Part shown: positions 14,701-28,236 of the stretch, one piece after another
Layout of the letters: every line of letters starts with the position of its first letter
Position numbering within the stretch: position 1 is the first letter of the stretch
Source: Lycocorax pyrrhopterus obiensis
Lineage: Eukaryota; Chordata; Aves; Passeriformes; Paradisaeidae
DNA: 64,000 nucleotides
NCBI GenBank assembly: GCA_014706295.1
Contig: JACSVZ010000002.1
Coordinates: 132,875,431 to 132,939,430, forward strand
Direction of reading: 5' to 3'
Translations under genes and position numbers: made by a program
The notes under the pieces: model-generated
What the model was told of the DNA's origin: nothing
The model's database searches: none
Seen by the model: the letters and a program-made list of their open reading frames with translations, nothing else

Positions 14701-15962
14701 ATTTCAAGCCATTATAGGTAAGGGAAAAGGAGCGAGGCTATACTCAGAAAAATTTGCTCTAGAACCATTTGCTGAGCACTACAGCTCTAGAAACAGCCTT
14801 TGCATGTTTCTGAAAATCTGTTTAAAAAGCAAAAATACTCATTTTTAGCCTTATAAATTGGTGAATTAACACAAAAATAATTTCCCCTGGGTTCCAGAAA
14901 TATTCCCCTATTTTGTGGATTGTTTAAAATGGCATCTCATGGGTACTTTTTGGTGAGACGCACTGTAATGAAACGAATAATAAAAGTTATTTTGCTAAGT
15001 TCTGTGCAAGAACTTCATTGAAATAGAAAATTCTGTATATATTCTCAGGCCCACATGTCCCCTAGAGCTTCCAGTTCTGCATATTTGTTTAGACACCTAC
15101 CAATTAGATGTCAGAGAAAAATTTGGATAAGTACTGTTGTCATCAGTGTAGATTGCCATTTCTGTGGAAAGGAAAGGTCCCTTAGCCTGGACCACTGGTA
15201 GATCAGGTTCCCCTGGGACATGTGAAATGCTACAGCAAATAGTTTAGATGCAGCCACATAGAGCACATTTACACATTTACACAGTCTCTAAATGAGTACA
15301 AAAGATACACTAGAACTGAATTCCATTTTATCAGTAATGAAGATCTATGTCACATTACAGCCAAGTGTTTTATGAAATGCATGTGTAGTACCTGTATTTG
15401 TTGATCCAGAGATGGAGAAAAAACCTATGGGTGCTCATTACTGTATGATGACTGAGCTAAACCAGATTACTGAAAACATCCTTGAAATATCTGAATGTTT
15501 AGTAACCAAAACTAGGCTTCAAAACGATATTCTTTTCCACTCCGTAATGAATCAAGTGTCTGTTTCCCAGAGGAATATAGGTTATTTGTGTGTATATATA
15601 TGAGAAGAAGAGGGGCAGAGCACTCACTGCAGAACTTAAATTTTCCAAACAAAAAAGCAATTATGTGATATATATGGACGTATTAAATCTTTGATATGCT
15701 TTTGCTGGTAATAAGTTTTAAGTCAATCAGTAAGAGCGAACTTGTTATTTACAACAAAATTTTGATGAGTCAAGTATTTGGACAGTGCACCAACCAAGAA
15801 GCTAGAAAATTTTCTCCTTTTACCTCTCAAAACCAAACCCTACCTGTGTGATTAGCTGCTTTTACCCTCCAGCTCCCAAAACCTTCCATCTGAAACCTGT
15901 CCTTTTCTGTCTTCCCCTTTTTACTCTTTGTCTGCACTGTTTATCCGTCAACTGGCTGACAG
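11761..15962. other. RIMS2: Intron (RIMS2) up to the linker exon
   Basis: AT-rich intronic sequence without recognised genes or named repeats. The last 60 bases hold a pyrimidine-rich stretch (about 15,901-15,947, many CTTTT and TCTTCC runs), followed by the AG dinucleotide at 15,961-15,962 that I take as the splice acceptor of the next exon. Confidence 0.6.
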
Positions 15963-16204
15963 TGTCTTTACATCCAAAATGCAAAGCAGACAGATGGCCA
16001 TCTCAGGAAAGAACATGACAAAGAGCACCAGCATCAGCGGGGAGATGTACACGCTGGAGAAGAACGATGGCAGCCAGTCGGACACGGCAGTGGGCACCGT
16101 TGGTGGTGGCAGCAAAAAGAGACGCTCCAGCATTGGTGCAAAGATGGTCGCCATCGTGGGGCTATCAAGAAAAAGCCGTAGCACATCACAGCTCAGCCAA
16201 ACTG
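15963..16204 (+). CDS. RIMS2: RIMS2 internal exon: serine-rich linker upstream of C2B
   Basis: RIM2 is a presynaptic active-zone scaffold that links Rab3 vesicles, calcium channels and the release machinery. This exon encodes 80 whole codons of the linker between the C2A and C2B domains. Visible motifs in order are SKMQSRQM, TKSTSISGEMYTLEKNDG, SQSDTAVGTVGGG, KKRRSSIGAKMVAIVG and SRKSRSTSQLSQT. These match the RIM family linker. The SIGAKMVAIVGLSRKSRS form fits RIMS2 better than RIMS1, which as I recall reads SLSAKVVAIVSRRSRS. The linker is rich in Ser/Thr next to Arg/Lys, so it has potential phosphorylation sites. The exon follows AG at 15,961-15,962 and ends ACTG|GTAGGA, after codon base 1. 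The open frame extends upstream to a TTG near 15,928, but that is intron, not a start. The acceptor is inferred; the donor is firmer. RIMS1 is the main alternative. Confidence 0.87.
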
Positions 16205-18100
16205 GTAGGAACTAGATTTTTTTCTCTCTCTCAAATTACCATTTAAATGTACATAATACTTATGTATTACAGTTTAATCATTTGAAGATCCTGTTGAAGT
16301 TGCCTCATCAACGATATTCTGTGGAATGAAGAAAATGGTCAATTATCTTTTTTCTCTGAATATTTACTAAACTTTTTTTTTTTTTTTTTAAGCAAAGATC
16401 CTTTTCAGGTTGTACTGATGCTTTTCTTTTCTGCGTACTGGAACCTGCTTAATACACTAATTCCTTCCTTTTCAGCTTTTCAGGAACTGACATGAGCCCT
16501 ACTTGCATTTGTGGGGAGTCCTTACAGCAGTTTGATAAATGCTCCTGAAATGTTGCAAGATACCTTTGCTTTTGTCACAGACAGTGTTTGCGTATTTCAT
16601 CATGAGGTTTTTTCACCTTTGAACATGCAACCTTATTTTGAAACATAACAATTTTCGTGAACAAAATTATATGTTATATTACTTCAGTGCAAATGTTTTA
16701 TTGCTTTCTAATTAATTTCTTTTCAGTCTAGAACTGTACTTGCCATCAGTAGAAATTTTCCTCATTTCTGTTTCTCTCAATTCAAATTAGATACTGAAAT
16801 GTGCTACCTAGGAAAATGGAGAGTTTTTCTGCTTTGATGCCTAAAGCGTTTAAAATCTTACACATTTTTTTCCTGTTTCTTCCTATTTTGGGCAAAATCC
16901 ATATAATGCACTCTGAAAAGCTCAATGTCAAATAATGAAATGGTACAGGACAAGTGTATTTTAGATGGAAAAAGTTACTTGTATTTGAATAACATTCATA
17001 AAAGAAGTGTTTGAGCAATTTATGTAAGTATGCATATATATAATATATTTCAAGGTGTATACAGAAGATAAATTGTATGCTCAGTATTTAAGAAAAACTG
17101 TTGCGATGTTGTCGTATGATTCAATGTAAGTTTACAGTGCCTTGCTGTGTGAGGTCCCATCTGAAGGTCTCCATTGTGCCAACCACCATTCAAATATGGA
17201 TAAGAGATTTTTCAGTTCTCTCCAAACCAAAGTGAAAAGAGTTTTAATGTACAACAAAATGGAGCAAAACAATGATTTGCACTGTCAGAAACTGTGGTAA
17301 ATTTTTCAAGTAAACTTTGGGGGGTGGGTGGGATTTAAAGTACTGTAAAGAGTAGAACTAAAAAAGAAAGAAAAGAAGGAGGGGTAACAGTGCAGAAAGA
17401 TGGCAGGGATCTTGACTGTGTGACTTCTTGAATGCAGTATGAAACAGGAGGGAATGAAAAAGAGGGGAAAGGATGTATATAGTGGAAGCTCTGAATATCA
17501 TGCAGACACTGGTGACTCCGTCTGTAGGCCAGTCTTTGCAGCAGTCTAGTGTTTTACCAGCTCACTTGCAGGTTATGGAAATGGCAGGTCCGTGTACATT
17601 TCTGTTTTCTTTGAAATGAATGACAGATAAAAGATGAAGTCACCTTTAGACACATCTGGGAAGTGTCTGGTTAGGCAAGGTAAAAAATTAATTACTTGCT
17701 CATCTAGAAATCTAAATTTTTGTCATGTGATAGTACAGAGCTATGTAAGATGCATTTGAATATCTAGTCATACAATGCACTACACTACTTTTTGTGATCT
17801 AATCTGGTCTCTCTTGCCATAAGAGCTATCAAAGGAAGGATGTCAGCTCTTTCTACATTGCTCAAGTATGTCTCAGCACTAGGGAGAATCTGTATTGTGT
17901 GTCTGGTCTAGATTTGATTTAAATACCATGCTGTCTTTGTTATTTGGGACTTTTAAGTTGAAGTTTTTCTCTCTGTTATATCCAATCAGTTGCCCAATGA
18001 CTGATTAGATGCTCAAGTCGGGGACAAATGTGAAATATAACTCTCTCAAAGAGTACTGGAAGTCTTTAGACCCACTGACTGTGACTAGGGTGTTCTGACA
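16205..18100. other. RIMS2: RIMS2 intron downstream of linker exon
   Basis: Begins with the donor GTAGGA. It contains a 17-base T run at about 16,373-16,389 and a purine-rich stretch near 17,355-17,390. No gene or named repeat was recognised. This intron continues, interrupted only by the alternative first exon, beyond the end of the window. Confidence 0.6.
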
Positions 18101-18611
18101 AACTCTTGAGTGAGGAGCTGTAACGCAGTGCTGTTAGAAGAGCAGCAGGAGCCAGGGGAGCCTGCATGGCTCTGACTGTCAGCCCCTGTCCCTGAGCTGC
18201 TCCCTGGGACAGGCCTGTGCTCAGGGCTGGCCTGTGCCTGGCCCTGGCAACAGCAGCCAGTGCAGCTCCTGCTGCCATCTCCTGAAAAAGCCCCTCATTT
18301 TGGTTGGATACAGGGATACAGGTAAGGGTTGAGGGTTGTTTTGTAGAGCAGGTACCACACAGCAGCTCCTGCTGCTCTATTTAACAAGCATCTCCAAGGG
18401 GCTCTGTCTGGTGGCCACATGTGGCTGCTCCTACAGCACAGGCACAAGAATTGTTCAAATAGGTGGGTCACACAGGCATTGCTGGTTGTGGTGAGCAGGC
18501 CTGTGGCCACATGTCAGCCCCTGGACGAGGTGTGTGCATGGTGCTGTGTCTGCTGTAGGGTGGGTGAGGGTGAGATCACACCATGAAGAAATATCTAGCA
18601 TGTCTTCAGAT
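18101..18611. other. GC-richer intronic segment with internal duplications
   Basis: Visibly more GC-rich than its surroundings, and it abuts the CR1 fragment at its right end. It contains a hairpin with an 8-bp perfect stem (CCTGTCCC at 18,185-18,192 against GGGACAGG at 18,206-18,213, 13-base loop). It also contains the 12-bp palindrome GCCACATGTGGC at 18,414-18,425. GTGGCCACATGT occurs twice (18,411-18,422 and 18,503-18,514), and AGCTCCTGCTGC also recurs. I do not recognise a gene or a repeat family. It may be an old, diverged repeat. Confidence 0.45.
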
Positions 18612-18813
18612 CCTTCACAGTGAGAATGGTGAGACACCTGAACAGGCTGCCCAGAGAAGTTGTGGATGCCCCATCACTGGAGATGATCACGGCCGGGCTG
18701 GATGGGGCTCTGAGCACTCTGGTCGAGTGGAGGGTGTCCCTGCCCATGACAGGGGAGTTGTAGCTGGATGGTCTTTAAGGTTCCTTCCAACCCAAACCAT
18801 TCTGTTTCCATCC
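18612..18813 (+). mobile_element. CR1 LINE 3'-end fragment
   Basis: Sense-strand CR1 3' sequence: GTGAGACACCTGAACAGGCT, GCCCAGAGAAGTTGTGGATG, GGGCTGGATGGGGCTCTGAG and the terminal TTCCTTCCAACCCAAACCAT followed by a degenerate TTCTGTTTCC tail. It is truncated at the 5' side and has no coding capacity. Confidence 0.92.
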
Positions 18814-21800
18814 ATTGGTACATCTTACAGAAAATGTTGGACACTGGCATTGTACATTAATGCCAGAGGATTAAAACTTGCAATTAAGGTATTTAATGGA
18901 TTTATAAATTTCTCTGGTTTGTCTCATCATGTTCCTTTTCTCAGATGGTAGGTGCCTGCACAAGGAATCATGTACTGGTACAATCTGGAATCAAAAAACT
19001 ATTTTCCTGTAGACATACTGTAAGTATAATTTTCTGGAACTGAGAGGCAGGAAATATTCAGGTGTCAGGGTACTGGTACTGTGTAGAAACTGGTCAAAGT
19101 ATAAAAGTTTCTTAGGTACTTTCTGAAGATATTACATCATTCAGTGGGCTGGCTAAGTATCTCCTTGCATATCAGGCTTGAAAAAGCATACCAATATCAG
19201 AAGATAACACTTCTTCTGTAGGAAGTTGTGTGCTCATATGGGAATCAGTGTAGAAATGCCTATCTGTATCTCTGAAACTTTTTTCAATTGTTTTGTAAAG
19301 TGTAATTTTACTTTAGTGGTTTTCTTCATTCATATTTTATAACTAAATCTATGCCAGAAGTTTTTTTGAAAGTAGGTCATCATAACTGTTTTCAGGACTG
19401 TGTATCAGGCTTACAATACATGCCTTATATGGTCATTTTTAATGTCCTTTCAAATTATTTTATATTATTTCTTATTATTTGCCATAGTGCTAAGAAGTTG
19501 ACACTCAAAATAGACACAGAAATGTATTTTTTATTCCGGTCTGTAGTCCTTTTCCCATGGGAACAGCTGTTTTATGGGTAAAGAGCATGACATAAAAGTA
19601 ATTTTACTTAAGGTAGCTTTTACTTTAGATAAGACTTTAGTAAATGACAAGATACTGAAGACTAGAGTAGCAACATAAATTAGAATTTATTTTACTTCTG
19701 GTTCCTGTACCTTTCTAAAAAATAGCTAAAGTTATACTCCATATTCTTGATTCAAGCAATCATTCCTAGAAGGTAACATTTGATGGATTAGAAGGAGTTT
19801 ATGTTGTAACCTTCGGGTCCTGATTCCACAGGCATTCTTTCTAGTGGAAAAAATGGCTTTCTTTACAGAGGAAAATGGAATGCAAAATGCAATTCTTAAC
19901 AGTGTTGTCTTAGCTATTCATATCTGGAACGAAATTGTGTTCCTGCTGGTCAACCCTGAGGGAACTGATGATCAGACTTCTGTAGAGATGCAGACCTAAT
20001 TATCAGTTATATTTCATTAATGAGTAAAATCTTTGCTGTCTTCTTATTATGCAATCTTAGCTGAGCCTTTCAATTTACACGCAGGGTCTCTGGCAGGCAG
20101 ATACCTCCACTTCCCTTCACTTCGCTTATTTAGCTGACATTTCTCTTTTAGCAAGGTCAATATTTTGTCTTTTCTTTAGTTGGCCAAGACCTATTGTGTT
20201 TGTAGGCTGATTATATCCAAGAGCCAAAGCAGTTTAATGTATGTTTTCAGATTCTGGGGCACTCCATGGGTCATACATACTAAAACAGCACACATATATG
20301 TTCGGTCACCAGTACAGGGTCCAGCGCGCTCTCGGAGACTGAGTCCTGTGATGTCTTTGGGTATGTGATTACAATACATGGAATCTATAAAAAGAGATGA
20401 CAGAAGGAAGTAACAGCATGACTTGAGAGTGACCAGTGCAGCAATGCCTGCAGAGAGGTGTAACCATGTTTGGACAGAAATCAGTGTGCTCGCGTGTCTC
20501 TGAAGAGTGTTGCTCCAAGGTGCCACGCTCTGGAGGGCCCTGCACACGTAAACGTAGCAGGTGGTGCTGGGGGGCAACTGATGCTGCCTGAACTGCACTT
20601 GCTTTGTTACAGCATGTTGCTTCATGTCACCTAAGAACTCTTGCTAAGATGCCATATGTGGCATGAGGTTATAGGGCTGTAAAAGCGGAATTTTGAGACA
20701 GTGTTATGAGATCTTTTGACATCCTTCATAGTCTTGCTGGGGTTAAACTTTGCCATATATTACTGAAGTTATAGTTCTCTGTAGGAAAAGTACAAACATA
20801 AGCTGATTTGATGCCAACAAAATGATGATTACTATTGTGTGAATTCAATAGTCTTCATCAAAAAAAGGCACTTCCATTCTAACAAATTCTGGAGAGGTCC
20901 AAAGTGAAACAAGATTAAAGTATTTAGAAATTTTGATGCTTCATGGCTACATCTTAGAAGAAATGTAAGAGAAGTAGGTCTCTCAGAGCAAAAAGCTTGA
21001 GTGAGGTTTTATTTTATTTGTATTAAAAGCCAAATTTTGGATTCTATACATTGAAATTGCAGTCTGCAGTGCTGTACTAATAAGTAGAACAGTCTCAGTT
21101 ATGCCTGTCAGGAGCCAATGATGCAGCCTGTAGAGCAATTTCCTCAGCTTACGGAATAACTGAGGGGAATCTATTGGTAACATTGGTTTTGGTATGGTAT
21201 AGAACTTCACATTTCTCAATACAAAATTTGATTTATATAAAAACATTCTTCTACTACTCATACAGTCAATGTGGTTACTATTAAAAAGAGGGTGATTAAT
21301 CGCTTGGAATTGTGGTAACTAAATGAGAAGCTACACTGATTGCCTTTCATTGTCTAAAGTGAGATAGTATATGGTAAGCATACGATTTACTGAATAAAAG
21401 TGTATTTGTTTACATAATAGACATAGTTATTTTCTATCCCTGGAATTAATTTATGTGGACAAAATGGCAACTGAAATTATCATTCTCTACTTTTAATTTG
21501 GACGTGTATTTTTATTTTTTTAAAATCATGTACATAGTTCAGGTGATTTGAAACAAGCCATTCCATTTGTTTGGGGGGTTATTTCCTCTCCTATTCCAGA
21601 GACAGACTGCTAATGTAATAGATTGCTTTAATGTGTAGTTTACACTTACATCAATATTCTTGATGTGCAATCTGATTTACTTTCCAAATTAACACATATT
21701 ACATTGATAGAAATATAGGATTAGCAGTTGACAAGAGATTAAGGCAAATTTATCTTACTCATTAGTTGATAATTGTGAACTGAATCTTTTGCCAAAGAGA

Positions 21801-24800
21801 AAGCACCATTATAATAAATACATTACCAAGAGCATTAATCAGCTTTTACTAAATAAACTCTGAAAAGTATGCTAATAAATAAATAGACTCTAATTGCAAA
21901 CTAAAAAGCCTTTTAAACGTAATTAAATTGTTTTTAAATTGTTTTCCTCCACATGTAGGAAAATACTAGGAAAGAAGATACGGCAGTACAAATTTATGCA
22001 GCTCTCCTCAACAGTTTTTTTGTAGAGGAAGTAGGTGTATATTTGAGTCCTCACATATTCACAAAGCTTTTCTGAGAGATGGATGCAGTGAAAACAAACA
22101 CAGAGCTGAGATGCCAGAACTGAACTCCAGCCAATGCTAGCTATGATCTTGTCGAAGTCCTCTGGAAGACATTTCTGACACACAAAGTGTGGGAGACACC
22201 TTATGCCATATATGAGTAGAAATTCCAGGCAGATGAGAAGGAAGCCCTGTGGTAAGACTAGGGAGTAAGAATAAAAGGCTTAATTTTAGGAAAAAAGGTG
22301 CAGATCACGTACACTAACGAGCCATACTGACTCAGTCACAAATAAGTCATCAAACTTTTCTGTAATATAGTTATCAACTCAGTGAGGTATATACCTGTAA
22401 GATTTCCATCTGCCTGTGGTAGAAGTAAAACTAACCCTGGCTGTAGGCATTTATGATATTAAAAATCCTTACTTATCATTCAAAAAATTATTTTCTGCGT
22501 TTCTTTATTTAAAAGAAAGTTTCTTACATTACTACTTGAACTCATTAATAAGGGGAAAAAAAAGGAGAAAGTTCTAAGTGAGATCAGAACATTTAGCTTG
22601 ACCTTCCATAAGATTTTTTTCTTTCCATAATTAGAGGTAAAAATAGAGAGAAATGTAGGGTGATCTTTCTTGGTAAGAATCCTGCTAAACTATTTTTCGT
22701 TTTCAGAGCAGAAGAATTCTCATAAGATCCCTGCTAAAAAAATATATATATACATCTCATAAAAAACCCCAAACTATAAAGCTGTTTTATTTCTGTTTTT
22801 GCAGTAAACAAGATTTGAGGGTTTTTTGTGTTGTTACATAAGGAAAAATTTAGGCTTTCCTTAAGAAAGTTTCCATTTAAAAACTCCTTTTGGGATTTTA
22901 TAATCCCTTAGTTAACATGTGATACGATATATGGGAATTTCTTGTTCATTACTCTGTGAAAGAGGGCTCTGATTTCATTATACTGAAACTTGAGAGTGAA
23001 AAGAAGAACTTTATAAGGCATTCTCGCACGCTGGCAATTATCCAGTTTTCACTTTGCCTGAAATGTCTGGGATACTTACCTGTAGTTACAATTCTGTGTA
23101 TATATGTAGTTTGTACTTCAAGGAAGAAAATTCAATTGGGTTTTTTTCTCAGTTTAAGTAATTTTTCTAGTTTTGTCAATTTTGCACATAGTCACCTCAA
23201 TGAATACTCTTTGTTTTGTTCTAGAAGGACAATATTAATCTATCCATTGCTCTGTGAACCATCATCACTACATAACACTGTGCTGTGAAGGGAGATTTAC
23301 TTCAGATCTCCAAAGGCCAGCAGGAAGAGGGCTGTAGTACTTTGCTGTTGAACAGTAATCAGAGACATGGTTTGCGCACCAAAAATAAATAAATATTACA
23401 GTTATATTTACAGATTCATTAGGGCTGCATCTTTTTTTAATTTAACATTTCATCATAATACAGGATTTCTTTCCTTGTACTTAAATGGAATGCAGTATCA
23501 AATGTCTTTTGGCAAGTTGCACCTTAATATTGAATTTATGTCTTTAACACTACCCATGCTATCAATAATACTGTTAATAACCCTTTGATGAATGGAATTC
23601 TCTTTCTAAGGATAGAAGTGAATGTACAGAATAATTGCCTGAAAGTAAAAGATCATGAAAAGGTGGTAAAAGAGGCATGCTGTGCAGACTAATTCAAAAC
23701 AGCTCCCTGGCCTCGACAGGTATCCCAGTTAATGGATGTTGCTGTCTTAAAGGAGTTCAGTTTGACTGCACTCTCCTGTTGCCCATTTCAGCTGGCTGCT
23801 GTGCCTGCATTACAAACATGACCTATCCATGGTCTCCACAGGATAAATCAGGGAGGGAAAAGTTACAGAACCTCTGCTTTTAAACGCCACACAGGATGTA
23901 CAGCTCGTGGGAAATCATGCAGGTGCCGAGAATACAGCTGTGCTCTTCTTATTTCCAGGCATTTTGTGTATAATGAACTGGGCTGTGACTTGCAGTGCAT
24001 CTCCAGACTCTTTAGACTGGCATGGTCTTCCACGGAACAAGTGTGATGATGCTATCACCCAAAAGTTACATGTGCCACTAACAGTAACCTCTTAGCAGAG
24101 AACTCTTACAGGAGAAACTATATTAACAGAGTAATTTGAAATTAGTTAGGTGTACCATTGATGAATCCCCGAAAATACAGAAGCAACCATTTGATCAGGA
24201 AGCTGAACCATCTGCTCACAATCAAGTTACCCTATTAGCCTACAGTCAGGTCTCTTATCCATGCTTTATTTGTCGTACTGGGTCATCCTTTTCCTTTTTT
24301 TGGGTGCTAGCAAAAACTTCAATTTGCAAAATAGTGCATCTCAGGTATGTGCCAGATGGTGTACGCCAGGTACTCTCCAAGAAACTAGGAAACAACTTCT
24401 TTTCCTTCAGCAAGGGAGGGGCTCTGAACACAGATCTCCAATCACAGATACATCTTGGTTAGTTGCAACCTGAGAGAGACATTTGGTGTCTGCTTCTCTA
24501 GTGACGTAATAAAAGAAAGCAGCACTCAAAACTACATTTCTTGAGCCAGGTTCTGCAGCTGCATTTTTTAAAGCTTGCCAGATCTGTCCCTAAAGGAGAA
24601 TGTGCAGGATCTGTGTTTTCTGAATGCTGATGTGTAGGAGAGGTCCCTGCCATCTCCATGGTGGCAAGTCAGTTGTTTCTTGACTTGTACAGAATCAAAA
24701 TTAGAAGGAAAATTAGTATAAAAACACTGAATTTGAGGAACTTAGGTACCACTGGGGCTACGATCAGGATTTTCCAGTTTTATTACTTTGGAATGAGATG

Positions 24801-27800
24801 ACAGATTCCTGTGCATTTTAGGGACTTGTATCCAATATTAAACTTCTTTTCATTCATATGTGATCTTCCAGTCTGTATAGAGAAGTGAGACAAACACGGG
24901 GGAGGATAAGAAAAGAACAGAAAAGAGAAATTACCTGAGACCAGCAGAAGTCAATGGAGTGCCATAATATAAACCTAAAACTTGTCAATACTCTCTGTTT
25001 TAGCACAACAAAAAGGATTTTGTGAAATTATTTTTCCGTCCTTCTGGATTGTACATTGTGCTTCTTAATTGTGCTATTGGAGAACTCCAGGTTAAAGTTT
25101 TAATTTTTTTTAAGTTTGAGAAAGTAAAACACATCTTTATACTTCACAAATACTTAATGCTTAGGCAATGGATATTAAGGAAATGGATAGATTAAAGACA
25201 TCCCAAAGTGCATCTAAATTAAGTAGAAACATGAGAATCTAGCTCAAAGAGTGCAGTGGTGAGCAGTGTATTTTTGATACAGTATTTTATATTTTGGTAG
25301 TTTACAACTGAGGAATTCCTCCAAGTTTTGTCTTAAATGTCAGTACAGGTTTTATTATTGCCTTTTGAGTACTGCTTGAACAATAGGATAGGATTTTCGC
25401 TAATACTGTTAGGCACATGTGAGTTCAGTTAAACTCTCTTTTCCTGCTCAGGGGGTATATTAAGAAGCAAAAAATTGTCACTGAGAACATTTCATAGAAG
25501 GACGAAAACATTAAAGTTGTTTGGAAACAGTGTATCTAGGAAAAGGTGAATTGCCCCCTAACAAATGCAAAAAAATACCTTTTTCCTCATCACCTAAATA
25601 ACTTGTGCATGGTTCTTTGTGTATCTATATAAGATAAACAAATCCTTTGGGAGATTTTTTGTAGCAGTCTTACTTTTTTTTTTGTAAAGTAATCGAAACA
25701 TGGTTTCCTTAACAGTGGGAGGGGGGTCGTCCTTTTATACCTACTTCTAGGGGTTTTTTCTGTGCTTGTAAGTGTTTGTGTGAATGACATTGAATTTTTT
25801 ACTGTCATGATCATTTCGCTACAATATGAAATGTTAAACTATATATGTTTTCTTACACTAATTCAATTTCTGCTCCAAAAGTTACAATCGGATTTTATTC
25901 GGTTTTGCAACTATAGTACTCTAGTATTTTGGGTTTGCCCTTGTCTGGTTAGAATTTGGTGCCAGCAAAAATTATTTTTAGCTCAGTCTATGAAACCATG
26001 TTGAGACTTAATTGAAGATATTCACAGTAATAAGTACTGTTCTTGTTACTATTTGCTGCAGTAAGACCTGTCAAGAACAAATTCTGTGAAGGAAAAATTA
26101 CTTCCCTCTGATTAACTAAATTAATTAATAGTTACTAGCATTACTGATTTTTTTATAAAGTGGATATCTTAAATATATTTGAAAACTTAAAATTAATGCA
26201 ATATTTTGTGTATAACCTGCAGTCTTAAAGGCACTGCCAATTTAACTATTTATGTAGAAAAGATAACATAGTAACACCTTAAAAAAATAAAACTGAGTTC
26301 TACAGAAACTCTATTTTAGATATTCTGAAATTTGTAAATTACATGTTCTAGCAAGGCAATATTCTACTTTTTTTTTTTTAATACAGCATAGAAATACGCT
26401 ATGATATATGAACATCAGAAAAATACCATTGAATTTGAAGGTCTAGTGAGAAGCATTGCCTGCTTCACCAAAACATTCTTTTTCTTGAACAGGACAAAGC
26501 ACTTCTCCCTGCTACCAGCTATTTCTCCTTGTTCTGCCAATCTTTCTCAGTTGCTATGTCCTCCTGTTTCAGTAGTAATGCTGACCTCCCTGCTGTTCTT
26601 GGACCTATCTACAGAGGAAGCATTTGGTCCATTCCTTGGTCAAGTTTGTAGGTAACTGAAAAATTTCCAGTCCTAATCTCTGTGTACCATGAATTGCGTT
26701 AGTGACTGAAAATTGAGCTCCCGTCTAGAGGATGCAAATAAAATTGGTTTGCATGAATCTACGTAACTTGAAGGAAGAAAAAGGTTTAGGCAGACTTTTT
26801 ATTGTTTGCTGCTTTAAAAAAATTCTGATTTTATTTCTGAGGTTGAATATTATTTATGTATGTTGGAAATTAGCTATGTACAGTGATTACTAATAAGCAT
26901 ATGAGTAGCTCCACTGAAGTCAGTAGTTCATTTGAGGAGTTCTGACCCCGACAAAGTGGGGGAAGACATGTGAATCCACTTTTCACAAAAAAGCAACCCT
27001 GTTTCCTCTTCTGCTCTCTTTCTTTGGTAAGACCACTAAGGGACAAGAACTAGATGAATCTTCTTCATCTCTGTCACTGCTACCATTGCTACAGTTTGTG
27101 GTTTAACTTCACCACCTTATCAATAGCCAAAGTCATGCCTTCATCAGGAAAAGGACAGAAATGCCAGGAAGCTTAGAAAATTACTTGCAGTTGAGTATCT
27201 TGCAGTTTACTAGCAGTTAAATAATGCACATAAAAGTCTGGAGAGAACTGTTCCCTGTGCTGTTCCATCTGAAGAGCATATTGCCTGCCATAGGAGTTAC
27301 CTTTAAGAGCACCACTCCTCAGCAGTGTGCAGGCTGAGACTCCTCGTGTTCTGTTACTGCACTGCCAAAGCCAGGTGCCAGCAGCAGGCACCCATCAGAG
27401 GTCAGGCTGCATGAAAGTACAACACATCAGTCATTTCAGCAGCTTTCGTATGAAGAAGTCTAAGTGCTCGGTGCCCAGTAGAAGTCATTAACTTGCATGC
27501 CTTTTGCTATTCCACTTAAGCAAATGCTTTCATGCAGTGTTTTGGCTGATTATATGAATTGTTGAACAGAACCCTACTGGGAAAAGAATTCTTTGCAAGT
27601 TTGAAATGAATTTTTTTCAGATGGTTTGAGCTGGATCCTGGATTTTACAACCATGCTTGTCTCTTCTCTGTGGGGAGATGAATCTAAGCACGTGTCAGTT
27701 TTGTCCAAGTTGCATATTCTAAGCTCTTCACGATTAAGAAAGAAAATTTTTGTCATTTGACTTGACCTTAGTGTCATCCTATACTCATCTGGCATTTGAA

Positions 27801-28200
27801 GATATATGGTATATATTGAAAGGAACCTGAAGGTCTGGAAAGGCCTCTAAAGCTCTCAGTCTTATGATCATTTAAGGTTATATCTATAAGGATAAATAAA
27901 ATGATCACAGTTTCTGGTACTTTAAATATAGCCTGAGAAAATTAGTTTTGTGCAGTCACCACTACATGATGGAGGATTTGTCTGTGTGCACCATCCATAA
28001 CTCCTTACAATTTTATAATGCCTTGGTTAATTTCATCTACATGTCAATAAGTAGGCCACAAAAATAATTAAATTTGGGAGGATAAGGTAGATGGCAGGTC
28101 AATGTACTCATAATACATACCTGCATATAAATCCTATTGCAGCTTCTATTTCCACATTTGTTATTCTGATTTACAGCTTTGTGTTCCCTATTTTTTTTCT
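18814..28200. other. RIMS2: RIMS2 intron, no feature recognised
   Basis: About 9.4 kb of AT-rich sequence with scattered homopolymers (T runs near 25,673-25,684 and 26,370-26,380). A 144-codon minus-strand frame at 20,191-20,625 looks random in composition. No named repeats, exons or RNA genes were recognised. Confidence 0.5.
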
Positions 28201-28213
28201 TTTACATAGGGGG

Positions 28214-28236
28214 GTGTGTGTGTGTGTGTGTGTGTG
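28214..28236. repeat. GT dinucleotide microsatellite
   Basis: An uninterrupted GT run of about 11.5 units, directly preceded by GGGG. Confidence 0.95.

Noticed and set aside
15928..16215. 95-codon frame starting at 15,928 as a stand-alone small gene
   Set aside because: The first codon is TTG, not ATG, and lies in the acceptor region. The conserved part is a RIMS2 internal exon bounded by AG and GT.
20191..20625. 144-codon minus-strand frame starting with ATG
   Set aside because: Cys/Leu/Ser-rich with no family resemblance or splice signals. Frames of this length are expected by chance in 64 kb on six frames.
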